From Clostridiales bacterium (lineage in GTDB: Bacteria; Bacillota; Clostridia; Oscillospirales; Oscillospiraceae): a DNA stretch of 64,000 nt. Below the pieces are notes generated by a model, which searched no databases, was not told the origin of the DNA, and saw only the letters and a list, made by a program, of their open reading frames with translations. A program made the translations under genes and the position numbers. Below are positions 1 through 8,660 of this stretch, in pieces (the stretch's first letter is position 1; the number at the start of each line of letters is the position of its first letter). The stretch is taken from contig QAMJ01000011.1 of assembly GCA_003150355.1 (NCBI GenBank), positions 124,001 to 188,000 of the forward strand, written 5' to 3'.

Positions 1-1793
1 ACCACAGCTATGACGTTATATACATGTCCGCTCAGAAGCTCGTGCAGAACTCGCTCGAAAACGGCTATCTGGTCGGCAGCCGAGGCAGCGTCGGCTCCTC
101 GATCGTCGCTTATATGTCCGGCATCACGGAGGTCAACTCCCTGCCGCCGCACTATGTCTGCCCCAAGTGCTGCCACAGCGAGTTCATTACCGACGGCAGC
201 TACGGCTGCGGCGCTGATATGCCCGAGAAGGACTGTCCCGAGTGCGGCACACGCATGCGGCGCGACGGCTTCGATATCCCGTTCGAGACTTTCCTTGGCT
301 TCCCCGGCAACGAGAAGACGCCCGATATAGACCTTAACTTCTCCGGTGAATACCAGGCCAAGGCGCATAAGTACACCGAAGTTCTCTTCGGCTCGGATCA
401 CGTTTTCCGCGCCGGGACGATCGGCACCCTCGCCGAGAAGACCGCCTACGGCTATGTCAAGAAATACCTTGAGGAGCACGGTATGCAGGCCACCAAGGCC
501 GAGGAGAACCGTCTCGCTCAGGGGCTTGTCGGCATCAAGCGCACGACCGGCCAGCACCCCGGCGGCCTTGTCGTCATCCCGCAGGATATGGACGTGACGG
601 ACTTCTGCCCCGTGCAGCACCCGGCGGACGACCCGAACAGCGATATAATCACCACGCATTTTGAATATCACTGCATGGAGGCAAACCTCCTCAAGCTCGA
701 TGAGCTCGGCCACGATGACCCGACCATGATCCGCATGATGGAGGACATGTCCGAGCAGCTCGGCGAGCGCGTCGATGCGCAGCAGATATCCCTCTCCGAC
801 CCGGATACGATGTCGATCTTCACCTCCCCCGCCGTCCTCGGCCTGCCGGACGACGATCCGATCATCGGCAAGACCGGCTCCATCGGCATCCCGGAATTCG
901 GCACGCCTTTCACCCGCCAGATGCTTGTCGACACCCAGCCCAAGCAGTTCGATACGCTCATCAGGCTTTCCGGCTTCTCGCACGGCACCGACGTGTGGGC
1001 GGGCAACATCCATGACCTCATCGTAAACGGCATCGCAAACGTCAACGAGACCGTCGGCTGCCGTGACGATATCATGCTCTACCTTATCTCCGTCGGCATC
1101 GAGCCGTCCCTCGCATTCAAGACGATGGAGGCCGTGCGTAAAGGCAAGGTCAAAAAGAGCGGGGAGTTTCCCGGCGACGCCGAACAGCAGATGCGCGACA
1201 GGGGCGTGCCCGATTGGTACATCGAGTCCTGCCGCAAGATCGCCTACCTCTTCCCGAAGGCTCACGCCGTGGCTTATGTCATGATGGCTTTCCGCATCGC
1301 GTGGTTCAAGGTCCACCTGCCGCTCGCGTTCTACAGCGCGTATTTCTACCGCCGCAGCCAGAAAGGCGGCTTCGACGCCGGGATGATGACCGGCGGCGCG
1401 GACGCCGTGCGCCGCAAGATAAACGAGATGCGCCGCCGCCCGAACCTCACCGCGAACGAGGAGGATCTGCTCGTCACGCTGGACGCAGTCTATGAGTTCA
1501 ATATGCGCGGCTTTGAGTTTGCGCCCATCGACCTCTATAAGTCCGATGCGACGAAGTTCCTCATCACCGAGGACGGCAAGCTCCGCCCGCCGTTCGTGTC
1601 GATCTCCGGCCTCGGCGAGACCGCCGCGCTCGACCTTGCCCGCTGCAAGGAGCGCGAGGCGCGCTTCATCTCCATTGAGGAGCTTGGCCGCGCCTGCCCC
1701 AAGGTCAGCCAGAGCCATCTTGAACAGCTCAAGGCGCTCGGCGCTCTCGGCGATATGCCCGAGACCAGCCAGATAAATCTTTTCGATTTCTGA
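1..1793 (+). CDS. polC: DNA polymerase III alpha subunit, PolC type (3' part)
   Basis: Replicative DNA polymerase of low-GC Gram-positive bacteria. Only the C-terminal ~597 residues lie in the window: the frame is open to the left edge and the residues before the first Met (base 24) still match PolC, so this is not a start. Counting from that Met, a zinc-binding region has Cys at 46, 49, 62, 71 and 74, and the catalytic acidic pair sits in the PDIDLNF motif at 100-106. The palm/fingers block with GTTGQHPGG-like residues and a C-terminal region ending in INLFDF follow, as is normal for PolC. The PHP and exonuclease domains would be upstream of the window. It is followed by a terminator and then by the ATP synthase operon, so it is probably not co-transcribed with it. 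Confidence 0.96.
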   Translation, partial: HSYDVIYMSAQKLVQNSLENGYLVGSRGSVGSSIVAYMSGITEVNSLPPHYVCPKCCHSEFITDGSYGCGADMPEKDCPECGTRMRRDGFDIPFETFLGFPGNEKTPDIDLNFSGEYQAKAHKYTEVLFGSDHVFRAGTIGTLAEKTAYGYVKKYLEEHGMQATKAEENRLAQGLVGIKRTTGQHPGGLVVIPQDMDVTDFCPVQHPADDPNSDIITTHFEYHCMEANLLKLDELGHDDPTMIRMMEDMSEQLGERVDAQQISLSDPDTMSIFTSPAVLGLPDDDPIIGKTGSIGIPEFGTPFTRQMLVDTQPKQFDTLIRLSGFSHGTDVWAGNIHDLIVNGIANVNETVGCRDDIMLYLISVGIEPSLAFKTMEAVRKGKVKKSGEFPGDAEQQMRDRGVPDWYIESCRKIAYLFPKAHAVAYVMMAFRIAWFKVHLPLAFYSAYFYRRSQKGGFDAGMMTGGADAVRRKINEMRRRPNLTANEEDLLVTLDAVYEFNMRGFEFAPIDLYKSDATKFLITEDGKLRPPFVSISGLGETAALDLARCKEREARFISIEELGRACPKVSQSHLEQLKALGALGDMPETSQINLFDF

Positions 1794-1822
1794 TTCATCC
1801 GCGCAGAACATACGTTAACATC

Positions 1823-1870
1823 GTTGGGAGCAGTCACCCCATCCGGGCAGCTGCCCCCAACATTTATTTT
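1823..1870 (+). terminator. Probable terminator after polC
   Basis: Inverted repeat GTTGGGAGCAG (1823-1833) and CTGCCCCCAAC (1851-1861) pairs over 11 positions with one mismatch and is followed by ATTTATTTT. It lies 30 bases after the polC stop codon. Confidence 0.65.
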
Positions 1871-2009
1871 ATGTTCATGCGTTTTATGTGTCCGGCAAGC
1901 TTGCTTGAAAATTTTGAATCTTTCAACAATCGTTGATTTTAGCGGCAATAACTGGCGCGAAAAGTTTGTTAATTTTGTATAAAACTGAACAAATTCTCTG
2001 CTGTGCCAC

Positions 2010-2038
2010 TTGATTTTTGGTCCTCTTATGGATATACT
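2010..2038 (+). promoter_or_regulatory. Promoter of the atp operon
   Basis: TTGATT (2010-2015), a 17-base spacer and TATACT (2033-2038). It lies about 110 bases before the atpB start. The leader between contains a small hairpin, CCCGGCA (2084-2090) with TGCCGGG (2099-2105), without a T-run. The rest of 1794-2147 shows no gene. Confidence 0.7.
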
Positions 2039-2147
2039 AAGGAGCTGTAGCAGGGAGTATTTTTCCTGGCTGCAAGCTTATATCCCGGCAGCCCGTTTTG
2101 CCGGGCTTTGCTGTCGCAGAACGCAAGAAAATGAAGGTGATAAAAAC

Positions 2148-2972
2148 ATGGGAAAGAAAGAAAAGACGCGCTTCCTTATTGTTTGGCTGATCATCACTCT
2201 TGTTTTCCTCGTCGGTTCGTTCGTCGTGCCGTCGCCGGAAAAGAGCGAAACAGTCAAGGTAATGATGCGCGACGCCGTTCTCCATGAGGAGAACAGATGC
2301 AGCTTCTTCGGGCTGATGAGCGTCTCCCCGGCGATGATCTCCGCGATGGTCGTTTCGGGATGCCTCCTGCTCGCGGCGCTGCTGATCCGCATTTTTGCCA
2401 TCCCCCGCTTCAAGATGGTTCCCGGCAAGTTCCAGTCTGCGATAGAACTGCTGGTGTCGACCTTTGACAATCTCGCGAAGACCAACAGTCCCCGCCGTAA
2501 CAGCTTCCTCGGCGTATATGCTTTCGGCGCCGGCGTGTATATCTTCGTCGGCACGATATTTGAGCTGTTCGGCTTTCAGGCCCTCACTACCGCGGGGCAC
2601 TCCATATCCCTGCCGGCTCCCCTGTCCGATGTCAACGCGGCGATCTCTCTCGGCGTCCTGTCCTATTTCGTGATCTTCGCCGGCGGCATTCTCGGCAACG
2701 GCGTCAAGGGCATCGGCCTTGGCCTCAAGAAGTTCTCGCTGCCGCTGTCGCTGAGCTTCCGTCTCTTCGGCGCGCTGCTGAGCGGCCTTCTCGTGACGGA
2801 GCTTGTGTATTATTACAGCTCCATGAGCTATGTCCTGCCGGTCGTGGTCGGCGTGCTGTTCACGCTGCTGCACGCACTCATCCAGGCATACGTACTTACT
2901 CTGCTTACCACAATGTTCTACGGCGAGCTGAATGCTCCGCTGCCCAAAAAGGAAAAAACCGCAAAAGCCTGA
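2148..2972 (+). CDS. atpB: ATP synthase Fo subunit a
   Basis: Membrane stator subunit that forms the two half-channels for ion flow past the c-ring. The protein is 274 aa with hydrophobic segments near 8-28, 62-82, 121-145, 168-185 and 210-255. The essential arginine of the LRLFG motif is present as R205 in LSFRLFGALLSG; the Asn that usually follows (RLFGN) is Ala here. The start at 2148 is chosen because GAAGGTGA lies just upstream and the protein then begins MGKKEKTRF; the frame is open further upstream, but that part has no membrane-protein character. First gene of the operon; no atpI is seen before it. Confidence 0.95.
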   Translation: MGKKEKTRFLIVWLIITLVFLVGSFVVPSPEKSETVKVMMRDAVLHEENRCSFFGLMSVSPAMISAMVVSGCLLLAALLIRIFAIPRFKMVPGKFQSAIELLVSTFDNLAKTNSPRRNSFLGVYAFGAGVYIFVGTIFELFGFQALTTAGHSISLPAPLSDVNAAISLGVLSYFVIFAGGILGNGVKGIGLGLKKFSLPLSLSFRLFGALLSGLLVTELVYYYSSMSYVLPVVVGVLFTLLHALIQAYVLTLLTTMFYGELNAPLPKKEKTAKA

Positions 2973-3005
2973 GAAACCTGAGAAATATTTAGGAGGAAAT
3001 CTGAA

Positions 3006-3389
3006 ATGACCATCACCAAGAAAAGAAACGCCGCAATGTTCCTTGCAGCTCTTATGATCGCACTGCTCTGCATGATCCTTGTCGCTCCTGTCAGCGCCTA
3101 CGCAGATAATGACGCAGCCGCTGCCGATACCGCAGCCGCCGATACTGCCGCTGCCGACGCTCAGATCGTTGTCGGTAAGTCCAACGGCGCAGGCCTTGCG
3201 ATAGGCATTGCAGCCGGTGCCGGTGCAATAGGCATGGGTCTTGCGGTCGCAAAGTCCGCAGAAGGCATTTCCCGCCAGCCCGAAGCCGAAGGCAAGATCC
3301 GTACCACTCTGATGCTCGGCCTTGTCTTTATCGAGACCGCTATCATCTACGCCCTGCTGGCAGTTATCCTTATCATCTTTGTGCTTTAA
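3006..3389 (+). CDS. atpE: ATP synthase Fo subunit c with signal-peptide-like extension
   Basis: Proteolipid of the rotor ring. The C-terminal ~70 residues are a normal two-helix hairpin: glycine-rich helix 1 (about 61-86), polar loop RQPE (90-93) and helix 2 with the ion-binding Glu at E110 in FIETAIIY. At 127 aa it is roughly 50 residues longer than typical bacterial c subunits. Residues 1-33 look like a cleavable signal peptide (KKR, long hydrophobic core, possible cut after SAYA), followed by an acidic Ala/Asp/Thr linker with three ADTAA-type repeats (about 37-52). The helix 1 position that is Gln in Na+ ring subunits is Met, so I infer H+ coupling, weakly. AGGAGG precedes the ATG. Sits between atpB and atpF. 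Confidence 0.94.
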   Translation: MTITKKRNAAMFLAALMIALLCMILVAPVSAYADNDAAAADTAAADTAAADAQIVVGKSNGAGLAIGIAAGAGAIGMGLAVAKSAEGISRQPEAEGKIRTTLMLGLVFIETAIIYALLAVILIIFVL

Positions 3390-3404
3390 TAAACGGAGGA
3401 CATT

Positions 3405-3890
3405 ATGAATATCCCTCTGAACATAGATTGGCAGCAGATCCTGCTCCACTTTTTCAATTTCTCCATCCTTGTCGGCGGCCTGTATCTGCTCCTGTTCAAG
3501 CCCGTGAAGGACTTCATGGCCAAGCGTGAGCAGCACTATCAGGCTATTGACGATGACGCCGCAGCCAAGCTGCGCGAGGCCGAGGAGAAGGTCAAGAGCG
3601 CGGACGAGCGTGTCGCCGCTCTTGATAACGAGCTGACCGCCCAGCGCGAGAGCGCCGCTAAGGAAGCCTCCGCGCTTGCCGAGCGCCAGCGCGCCAACGC
3701 CAAGGCCGAGGCCGATAAGATCATCGAAGCCGCGCGCGCCGAGGGCGAGCGTGAGCGCAAAAAGATCGTTGACGACGCTAACCGCGAGGCCGTGGCCATT
3801 GCCGAGGCCGCTATGGACAAGCTCGTGAACGAGCACACCAGCGCCGCCTATGACGATTTCCTCAAGACGGTTGAAGGGGAGAGCAAGTAA
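3405..3890 (+). CDS. atpF: ATP synthase Fo subunit b
   Basis: Peripheral stalk subunit: one N-terminal membrane helix (about 10-30, LLHFFNFSILVGGLYLLLF) and then a long charged, alanine-rich helix to about 150 that would dimerise as a right-handed coiled coil. The length of 161 aa is usual. GGAGG lies upstream of the ATG. The stop codon overlaps the atpA start by one base (TAATG). No separate subunit delta gene follows; the delta C-terminal domain, which normally holds the end of the b dimer, is instead at the N-terminus of the next gene product. Confidence 0.95.
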   Translation: MNIPLNIDWQQILLHFFNFSILVGGLYLLLFKPVKDFMAKREQHYQAIDDDAAAKLREAEEKVKSADERVAALDNELTAQRESAAKEASALAERQRANAKAEADKIIEAARAEGERERKKIVDDANREAVAIAEAAMDKLVNEHTSAAYDDFLKTVEGESK

Positions 3891-5653
3891 TGAGCACACC
3901 CGATGTGAAATTGCAGGCCGTCCTGCGCAGTGCCTGCCCTCCGAGCGAGGAGCAGCGCAGCCGGCTGACCGCGTTTCTTGAAAAGAAATACCAGCAGAGT
4001 GTTGAGCTGAGCTGGAGCGAGGATAAGAGCATCCTCGGCGGCTTCCGCATCGAGCTTGGCACCGAGGTCATCGACTGGACGACCGGCGGCCGTCTCGATC
4101 AGCTCAAGGAAAAGCTCGCCTCGATATCCGCAGGCGGGCAGGATGTTATTCCTCTGATACGCGACACCGTCAAGAGCTGGGTGCCGGAGGTTCTGGCCTA
4201 TGAGGTCGGCACTGTCCTGCGCGTGGCTGACGGTATCGCATACGTCAGCGGCCTTGAGCACGCCTCCTACGGCGAGATACTGCTCTTCGAGGGCGGCATC
4301 CGCGGCATGGTGCAGGATCTGAAGGAAGACCGTATCGGCTGCATCCTTTTCGGCGACTATGAAGCCGTCCGCGCTGGCGATGCCGTGCGCCGCACCGGCA
4401 AGACCGCCGGTATCGGCGCAGGTGACGCGTACCTCGGCCGTGTGGTCGACGCGCTCGGCGCGCCGATAGACGGCAAAGGCCCCATCACCGCCGACGCTTA
4501 CCGTCCCATTGAGAACCCCGCCCCCGGCATAATCGACCGTCAGCCGGTCGATAAGCCTATGGAAACGGGCATTCTCTCCATTGACTCCATGTTCCCGATC
4601 GGCCGCGGCCAGCGTGAGCTTATCATCGGCGACCGCCAGACCGGCAAGACCGCCATCGCTGTCGACACCATTCTTAACCAAAAGGGCAAGAATGTGGTGT
4701 GCATCTATGTCGCCATCGGCCAGAAGGCAAGCTCCGTCGCACAGCTGACTGAGATGCTCCGTGCCGCCGGCGCTCTGGAATACACCACCGTCGTCTGCGC
4801 CAGCGCGAGCGACTTTGCCTCCATGCAGTACATCGCCCCCTACGCGGGCTGCGCTCTCGGCGAATACTTCATGGAAAAGGGCCGCGACGTCCTCATCGTC
4901 TATGACGATCTGAGCAAGCACGCCATCGCCTACCGTGCCCTGAGCCTTCTGCTCGAGCGCTCCCCCGGCCGTGAAGCCTACCCCGGCGACGTTTTCTATC
5001 TGCACTCCCGTCTTCTCGAGCGCTCCGCTCACCTCAGCGACGAGCGCGGCGGCGGCAGCATGACCGCCCTGCCCATAGTCGAGACCCTTGACGGCGACGT
5101 CTCCGCATATATCCCCACGAATATCATCTCCATCACCGACGGCCAGATATATCTGGAAAGCAACCTCTTCTTCGCCGGTCAGCGTCCGGCAGTCAATGTC
5201 GGTCTTTCCGTGTCCCGTGTCGGCGGCGCGGCGCAGACCAAGGCCATGAAGAAGGCTGTCGGCACCCTGCGTCTCGATCTTGCGCAGTACCGCGAGATGG
5301 AGGTCTTCACCCAGTTCTCCAGTGACCTTGACGACGATACAAAGCAGCAGCTGGTCTACGGCCAGAGCCTGATGCGCATCCTGCGTCAGGGGCGCGGCCA
5401 TCCGTACAGCGAGGCAGAACAGGTCGTCCTGCTCGTCACCGCGCTCGGCCATATCCAGCAGCAGCTCCCCGTCGATAGGATCGGTGCGTTCAACGCAAAG
5501 CTGCTGAGCGACTTTGCCGCTTCCCGCGCAGCCCTCATGCAGGATATCGGCAGCACCGGCGTCCTTACCGACGAGAACCGCAAGGCGATACTCGAGCAGG
5601 CAAAGCGCAGCCTCGCGGACTTTCTGAGCGCCGAAGCCGGCGGCGGGCGGTGA
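3890..5653 (+). CDS. atpA: ATP synthase F1: delta C-terminal domain fused to alpha
   Basis: 587 aa against about 505 for alpha alone. Residues 1 to about 78 match the C-terminal domain of subunit delta: an EKKYQQSVELSW stretch, then DKSILGGFRIELG, TEVIDWTTGGRLDQL and KEKL, in the order seen in E. coli delta (VKLN, DKSVMAGVIIRAG, MVIDGSSRGRLERL). From about 84 it is a complete alpha: N-terminal helix DVIPLIRDTVKSW, beta-barrel, P-loop GDRQTGKT at 247-254 (169-176 in E. coli, offset 78) and the C-terminal helical domain. The delta N-terminal helical bundle is missing. There is no stop or frameshift between the parts, and no atpH between atpF and this gene. Alpha carries the non-catalytic nucleotide sites. 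Confidence 0.95.
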   Translation: MSTPDVKLQAVLRSACPPSEEQRSRLTAFLEKKYQQSVELSWSEDKSILGGFRIELGTEVIDWTTGGRLDQLKEKLASISAGGQDVIPLIRDTVKSWVPEVLAYEVGTVLRVADGIAYVSGLEHASYGEILLFEGGIRGMVQDLKEDRIGCILFGDYEAVRAGDAVRRTGKTAGIGAGDAYLGRVVDALGAPIDGKGPITADAYRPIENPAPGIIDRQPVDKPMETGILSIDSMFPIGRGQRELIIGDRQTGKTAIAVDTILNQKGKNVVCIYVAIGQKASSVAQLTEMLRAAGALEYTTVVCASASDFASMQYIAPYAGCALGEYFMEKGRDVLIVYDDLSKHAIAYRALSLLLERSPGREAYPGDVFYLHSRLLERSAHLSDERGGGSMTALPIVETLDGDVSAYIPTNIISITDGQIYLESNLFFAGQRPAVNVGLSVSRVGGAAQTKAMKKAVGTLRLDLAQYREMEVFTQFSSDLDDDTKQQLVYGQSLMRILRQGRGHPYSEAEQVVLLVTALGHIQQQLPVDRIGAFNAKLLSDFAASRAALMQDIGSTGVLTDENRKAILEQAKRSLADFLSAEAGGGR

Positions 5654-5657
5654 TCGT

Positions 5658-6566
5658 ATGGCCAGCACAAGCGAGATCCGCAGACGCATAAGCAGCGTTC
5701 AGGAGACGCAGAAGATCACCCACGCCATGTACCTCATCTCCTCGGCAAAGATGCGCAAGGCCAGAGCCGAGCTTGACGAGGTCCGCCCGTATTTCGACGT
5801 GCTCAACCATGAGATAACGCGCGTCTTCACCGTCGATGAGACTGTCGACAGCCGGTACTTCACGGCTTACGGCAACGACTCCGAATACGGCGAGGGCACC
5901 TTGGGCTGCCTTGTCATCACGGCGGATAAGGGACTTGCCGGTGCGTATAACCACAATGTCCTCAAGGAAGCGCAGCGGATATACGAGGAGCACCCCGATA
6001 CGGAGTTCTTCGTTATCGGCGAGTACGGCCGCCGCTGGTTCACGCAGAAGAAGCTGCCCATGGCAGACTCCTTCCGCTACACCGCGCAGAACCCGAGCAC
6101 CTACCGCGCGCAGCAGATCGCCCGCGACCTGCTCGACCGCTTCGCCTCGGGCGAGATCGACCGGCTCTGTGTCATCTATACCGACTCCAAGGGCATGGCC
6201 GAGGTCGTGCGCCAGACGCAGCTTCTGCCCCTGCGCCGCCAGAGCTTCTCCGTGAAGTCCGGCGAGGAGCAGCCCGAGCCGACCTTCGAGTTCGTCCCGA
6301 CCATGGAGGCCGTGCTCGATAAGCTCGTGCGCAACTATATCTCAGGCTACATTTACAGTGCGCTCGTCGACAGCTTCTGCAGCGAGCAGAGCGCGCGCAT
6401 GGCGGCAATGAGCGCCGCCAACGATAATGCGGAGGAGCTGCTGGGCGATCTTTCCAAGCAGTTCAACCGTGCGCGTCAGGCCGCCATCACGCAGGAGATC
6501 ACCGAGATCTCCGCCGGCGCCCGCGCGCAGAAAAATAAGAAAAGCAGGGAGGCCGATCAGTCATGA
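5658..6566 (+). CDS. atpG: ATP synthase F1 subunit gamma
   Basis: Central rotor shaft. 302 aa. The N-terminal helix reads MASTSEIRRRISSVQETQKIT..AM, close to the family consensus, and the C-terminal helix (about 255-300) has ITQEITEISAGA, which turns inside the alpha3beta3 head. A GTG/ATG choice is not an issue: ATG at 5658 lies four bases after the atpA stop. Its last bases overlap atpD by four (ATGA), so translation is probably coupled. Confidence 0.95.
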   Translation: MASTSEIRRRISSVQETQKITHAMYLISSAKMRKARAELDEVRPYFDVLNHEITRVFTVDETVDSRYFTAYGNDSEYGEGTLGCLVITADKGLAGAYNHNVLKEAQRIYEEHPDTEFFVIGEYGRRWFTQKKLPMADSFRYTAQNPSTYRAQQIARDLLDRFASGEIDRLCVIYTDSKGMAEVVRQTQLLPLRRQSFSVKSGEEQPEPTFEFVPTMEAVLDKLVRNYISGYIYSALVDSFCSEQSARMAAMSAANDNAEELLGDLSKQFNRARQAAITQEITEISAGARAQKNKKSREADQS

Positions 6567-7966
6567 AGCACGGCATTGTTACAGAGATCTCCGGGCCGGT
6601 GGTCGATGTTCGGTTCGCCGAGGGCGAGCTGCCCTCCATTAACGAAGCCCTGACCCTCACCGCGGAGGGCCGCACCTATACCATGGAGGTCGAGCAGCAC
6701 CTTACCGGCGACACCGTCCGCTGCATTATGATGTCCGGCAGCGATGGTCTGTCCCGCGGCCTTGAGGTCGAGGCTCTCGGCCACGGCATTCAGGTGCCTG
6801 TGGGCGAGGTCACGCTCGGCAGAATGTTCGACGTTCTTGGCCGTCCCATCGACGGCAAGGGCGAAGTCTCTCAGGACGCGGAGCGCTGGAATATCCACCG
6901 CCGTCCCCCGTCCTTTGACCAGCAGCAGCCCGCAGCCGAGATACTCGAGACCGGCATCAAGGTCATCGACCTTCTTGAGCCCTACGCAAAGGGCGGCAAG
7001 ATCGGTCTGTTCGGCGGCGCAGGCGTCGGCAAAACAGTCCTTATCCAGGAGCTTATACACAACGTCGCCATGGAGCACGGCGGCTATTCCATCTTCACCG
7101 GCGTCGGTGAGCGCAGCCGTGAAGGCAACGACCTCTGGCGCGAAATGCAGGAGAGCGGCGTATCGGATAAGACGGCTCTGGTCTTCGGCCAGATGAACGA
7201 ATCCCCCGGCGTGCGTATGCGCGTCGCGCTCTCAGGTCTTACGATGGCCGAGTACTTCCGCGATACCGAGCATAAGGACGTTCTTCTCTTCATCGATAAC
7301 ATCTTCCGTTTCGTTCAGGCCGGCAGCGAGGTCTCCACTCTGCTTGGCCGTATGCCCTCCGCCGTCGGCTATCAGCCGACTCTGGCAAACGAAATGGGCT
7401 CACTCCAGGAGCGCATCACCTCCACGAAGTCCGGTTCCGTCACCTCGGTTCAGGCGGTCTACGTCCCGGCGGACGACCTTACCGACCCCGCCCCTGCGAC
7501 GACCTTCTCCCACCTTGACGCTACCACCGTTCTCAGCCGTAAGATCTCCGAGCAGGGCATCTACCCCGCGGTCGATCCTCTCGCCTCCACCTCGCGTATC
7601 CTTGAGGCGGACATCGTCGGCGAGGAGCACTACAGCATCGCCCGCCGCGTGCAGGAGACGCTGCAGAAGTATCAGGAGCTGCAGGACATCATCGCCATCC
7701 TCGGTATGGAGGAGCTGAGCGACGAGGATAAAAAGACCGTCGCGCGCGCAAGACGCATCCAGCGCTTCCTGTCCCAGCCGATGTTCGTCGCCGAGAAGTT
7801 CACCGGTACGCCCGGCGCGTATGTCCCGCTGAGCGAGACGCTGCGCGGCTTCAAGGAGATCCTCTCCGGCAGCATGGACGAATACCCCGAGGCCGCGTTC
7901 TTCAACGCCGGTACTATCGACGACGTGAAGAAGCGCGCCGAACAGCTTCGGAGTGAGCGCGCATGA
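6563..7966 (+). CDS. atpD: ATP synthase F1 subunit beta (catalytic)
   Basis: Catalytic subunit. 467 aa, the usual length. P-loop GGAGVGKT at 151-158, catalytic Glu in GVGERSREGNDLW (E183), Walker B region LLFIDNIFRF, and the DELSEED-loop equivalent in ILGMEELSDEDKKTV, which transmits torque to gamma. It overlaps atpG by four bases upstream and atpC by four bases downstream (both ATGA). Confidence 0.97.
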   Translation: MKHGIVTEISGPVVDVRFAEGELPSINEALTLTAEGRTYTMEVEQHLTGDTVRCIMMSGSDGLSRGLEVEALGHGIQVPVGEVTLGRMFDVLGRPIDGKGEVSQDAERWNIHRRPPSFDQQQPAAEILETGIKVIDLLEPYAKGGKIGLFGGAGVGKTVLIQELIHNVAMEHGGYSIFTGVGERSREGNDLWREMQESGVSDKTALVFGQMNESPGVRMRVALSGLTMAEYFRDTEHKDVLLFIDNIFRFVQAGSEVSTLLGRMPSAVGYQPTLANEMGSLQERITSTKSGSVTSVQAVYVPADDLTDPAPATTFSHLDATTVLSRKISEQGIYPAVDPLASTSRILEADIVGEEHYSIARRVQETLQKYQELQDIIAILGMEELSDEDKKTVARARRIQRFLSQPMFVAEKFTGTPGAYVPLSETLRGFKEILSGSMDEYPEAAFFNAGTIDDVKKRAEQLRSERA

Positions 7967-8379
7967 ACACCTTTAAGCTGAGAGTCATTTCCGCCGAGGG
8001 CAAGTTCTTCGAGGGCGAGTGCGAAAGCCTTGTCTTCCCGACGCTTGACGGCAAGACCGGCATCCTCGCGGATCACTGCAACATGCTCGGTGCGGTCACG
8101 CAGGGCATCGCGGAGTTCACAACGCCTGACGGTACGCGGCACTTTGCTGCGGTCGACGAGGGCTTTGTAAAGGTCGAGGACAACGATGTGCTTCTGCTCG
8201 TCGGCATCGCCGAGGATCCGGAGAAGTCCGAAGCCAACCGCGCCCGCCGCGAGGCGCAGCGCCTCAAGGAAGAAGAGCTTCTGCGCCGCAGCATACGCGA
8301 GTATAAGGAGGCTCAGGCCACCGTCGCGAAGACCGTCAACACCCTCCGCGGCGTCGACAAGGTCGAACGGATACAGTAA
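7963..8379 (+). CDS. atpC: ATP synthase F1 subunit epsilon
   Basis: Rotor-foot subunit of 138 aa. N-terminal beta-sandwich (FKLRVISAEGKFFEGECESLVFPTLDG, then TGILADHCNML) and a C-terminal two-helix region rich in Arg/Glu/Ala that can inhibit ATP hydrolysis. Last gene of the operon; a strong terminator begins 13 bases after the stop. Confidence 0.95.
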   Translation: MNTFKLRVISAEGKFFEGECESLVFPTLDGKTGILADHCNMLGAVTQGIAEFTTPDGTRHFAAVDEGFVKVEDNDVLLLVGIAEDPEKSEANRARREAQRLKEEELLRRSIREYKEAQATVAKTVNTLRGVDKVERIQ

Positions 8380-8391
8380 CATATCAACACC

Positions 8392-8428
8392 AAAACGCTG
8401 GAACCACGAATGTGATTCCAGCGTTTTT
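8392..8428 (+). terminator. Terminator of the atp operon
   Basis: Stem AAAACGCTGGAA (8392-8403) with TTCCAGCGTTTTT (8416-8428), 12-base loop, ending in the T-run. Confidence 0.92.
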
Positions 8429-8433
8429 CATGC

Positions 8434-8462
8434 TTGCCTGTGCATCGCCGTCATGTTATAAT
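8434..8462 (+). promoter_or_regulatory. Promoter of the riboswitch and B12-binding-protein transcript
   Basis: TTGCCT (8434-8439), 17-base spacer, TATAAT (8457-8462). Transcription would start near 8469, just ahead of the cobalamin riboswitch. Confidence 0.75.
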
Positions 8463-8483
8463 CATTGCGTAATTGAATATCCT

Positions 8484-8660
8484 TTGCGGCGCCGGTTGTA
8501 ATGACTGGCCTAACAAGGAATCCGGTGCGAATCCGGAGCAGTCCCGCTGCTGTATTTGGGGACAAAGGCGCATCAACGTCACTGGGAGCGATCCCGGGAA
8601 GGCGCGCCCGAGTATGATCCATAAGTCAGAAGACTTACCGTGAAGGAAGCAATTCAACCG
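8484..8660 (+). promoter_or_regulatory. Cobalamin (B12) riboswitch
   Basis: Contains the conserved pieces in order: an early GCCGGTT segment (8490s), the core GGAATCCGGTGCGAATCCGG (8517-8536) followed by AGCAGTCCCGCTGCTGTA, a variable middle arm, and the late box AAGTCAGAAGACT (8622-8634). These are the hallmarks of the adenosylcobalamin-type aptamer. Downstream is a hairpin, GACACAGG (8689-8696), GAAA loop, CCTGTGTC (8701-8708), with only a weak T-run, and then about 180 bases to the start codon. The expression platform is therefore unclear: it could be a weak terminator or translational control further down. The only gene it can control is the large secreted protein at 8899. Confidence 0.93.

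Noticed and set aside
24..30. ATG at 24 as the start of a short PolC
   Set aside because: The frame is open to the window edge, and the residues before it also fit PolC, so the gene simply begins outside.
3006..3389. Sodium-type ATP synthase c-ring
   Set aside because: The helix 2 Glu-Thr is compatible, but the helix 1 Gln of known Na+ rings is Met here, so I do not claim Na+ coupling.
5654..5657. Misassembly or frameshift joining atpH and atpA
   Set aside because: The delta-like part has its own start overlapping the atpF stop and runs into alpha in one frame, with normal spacing on both sides; nothing suggests an error.
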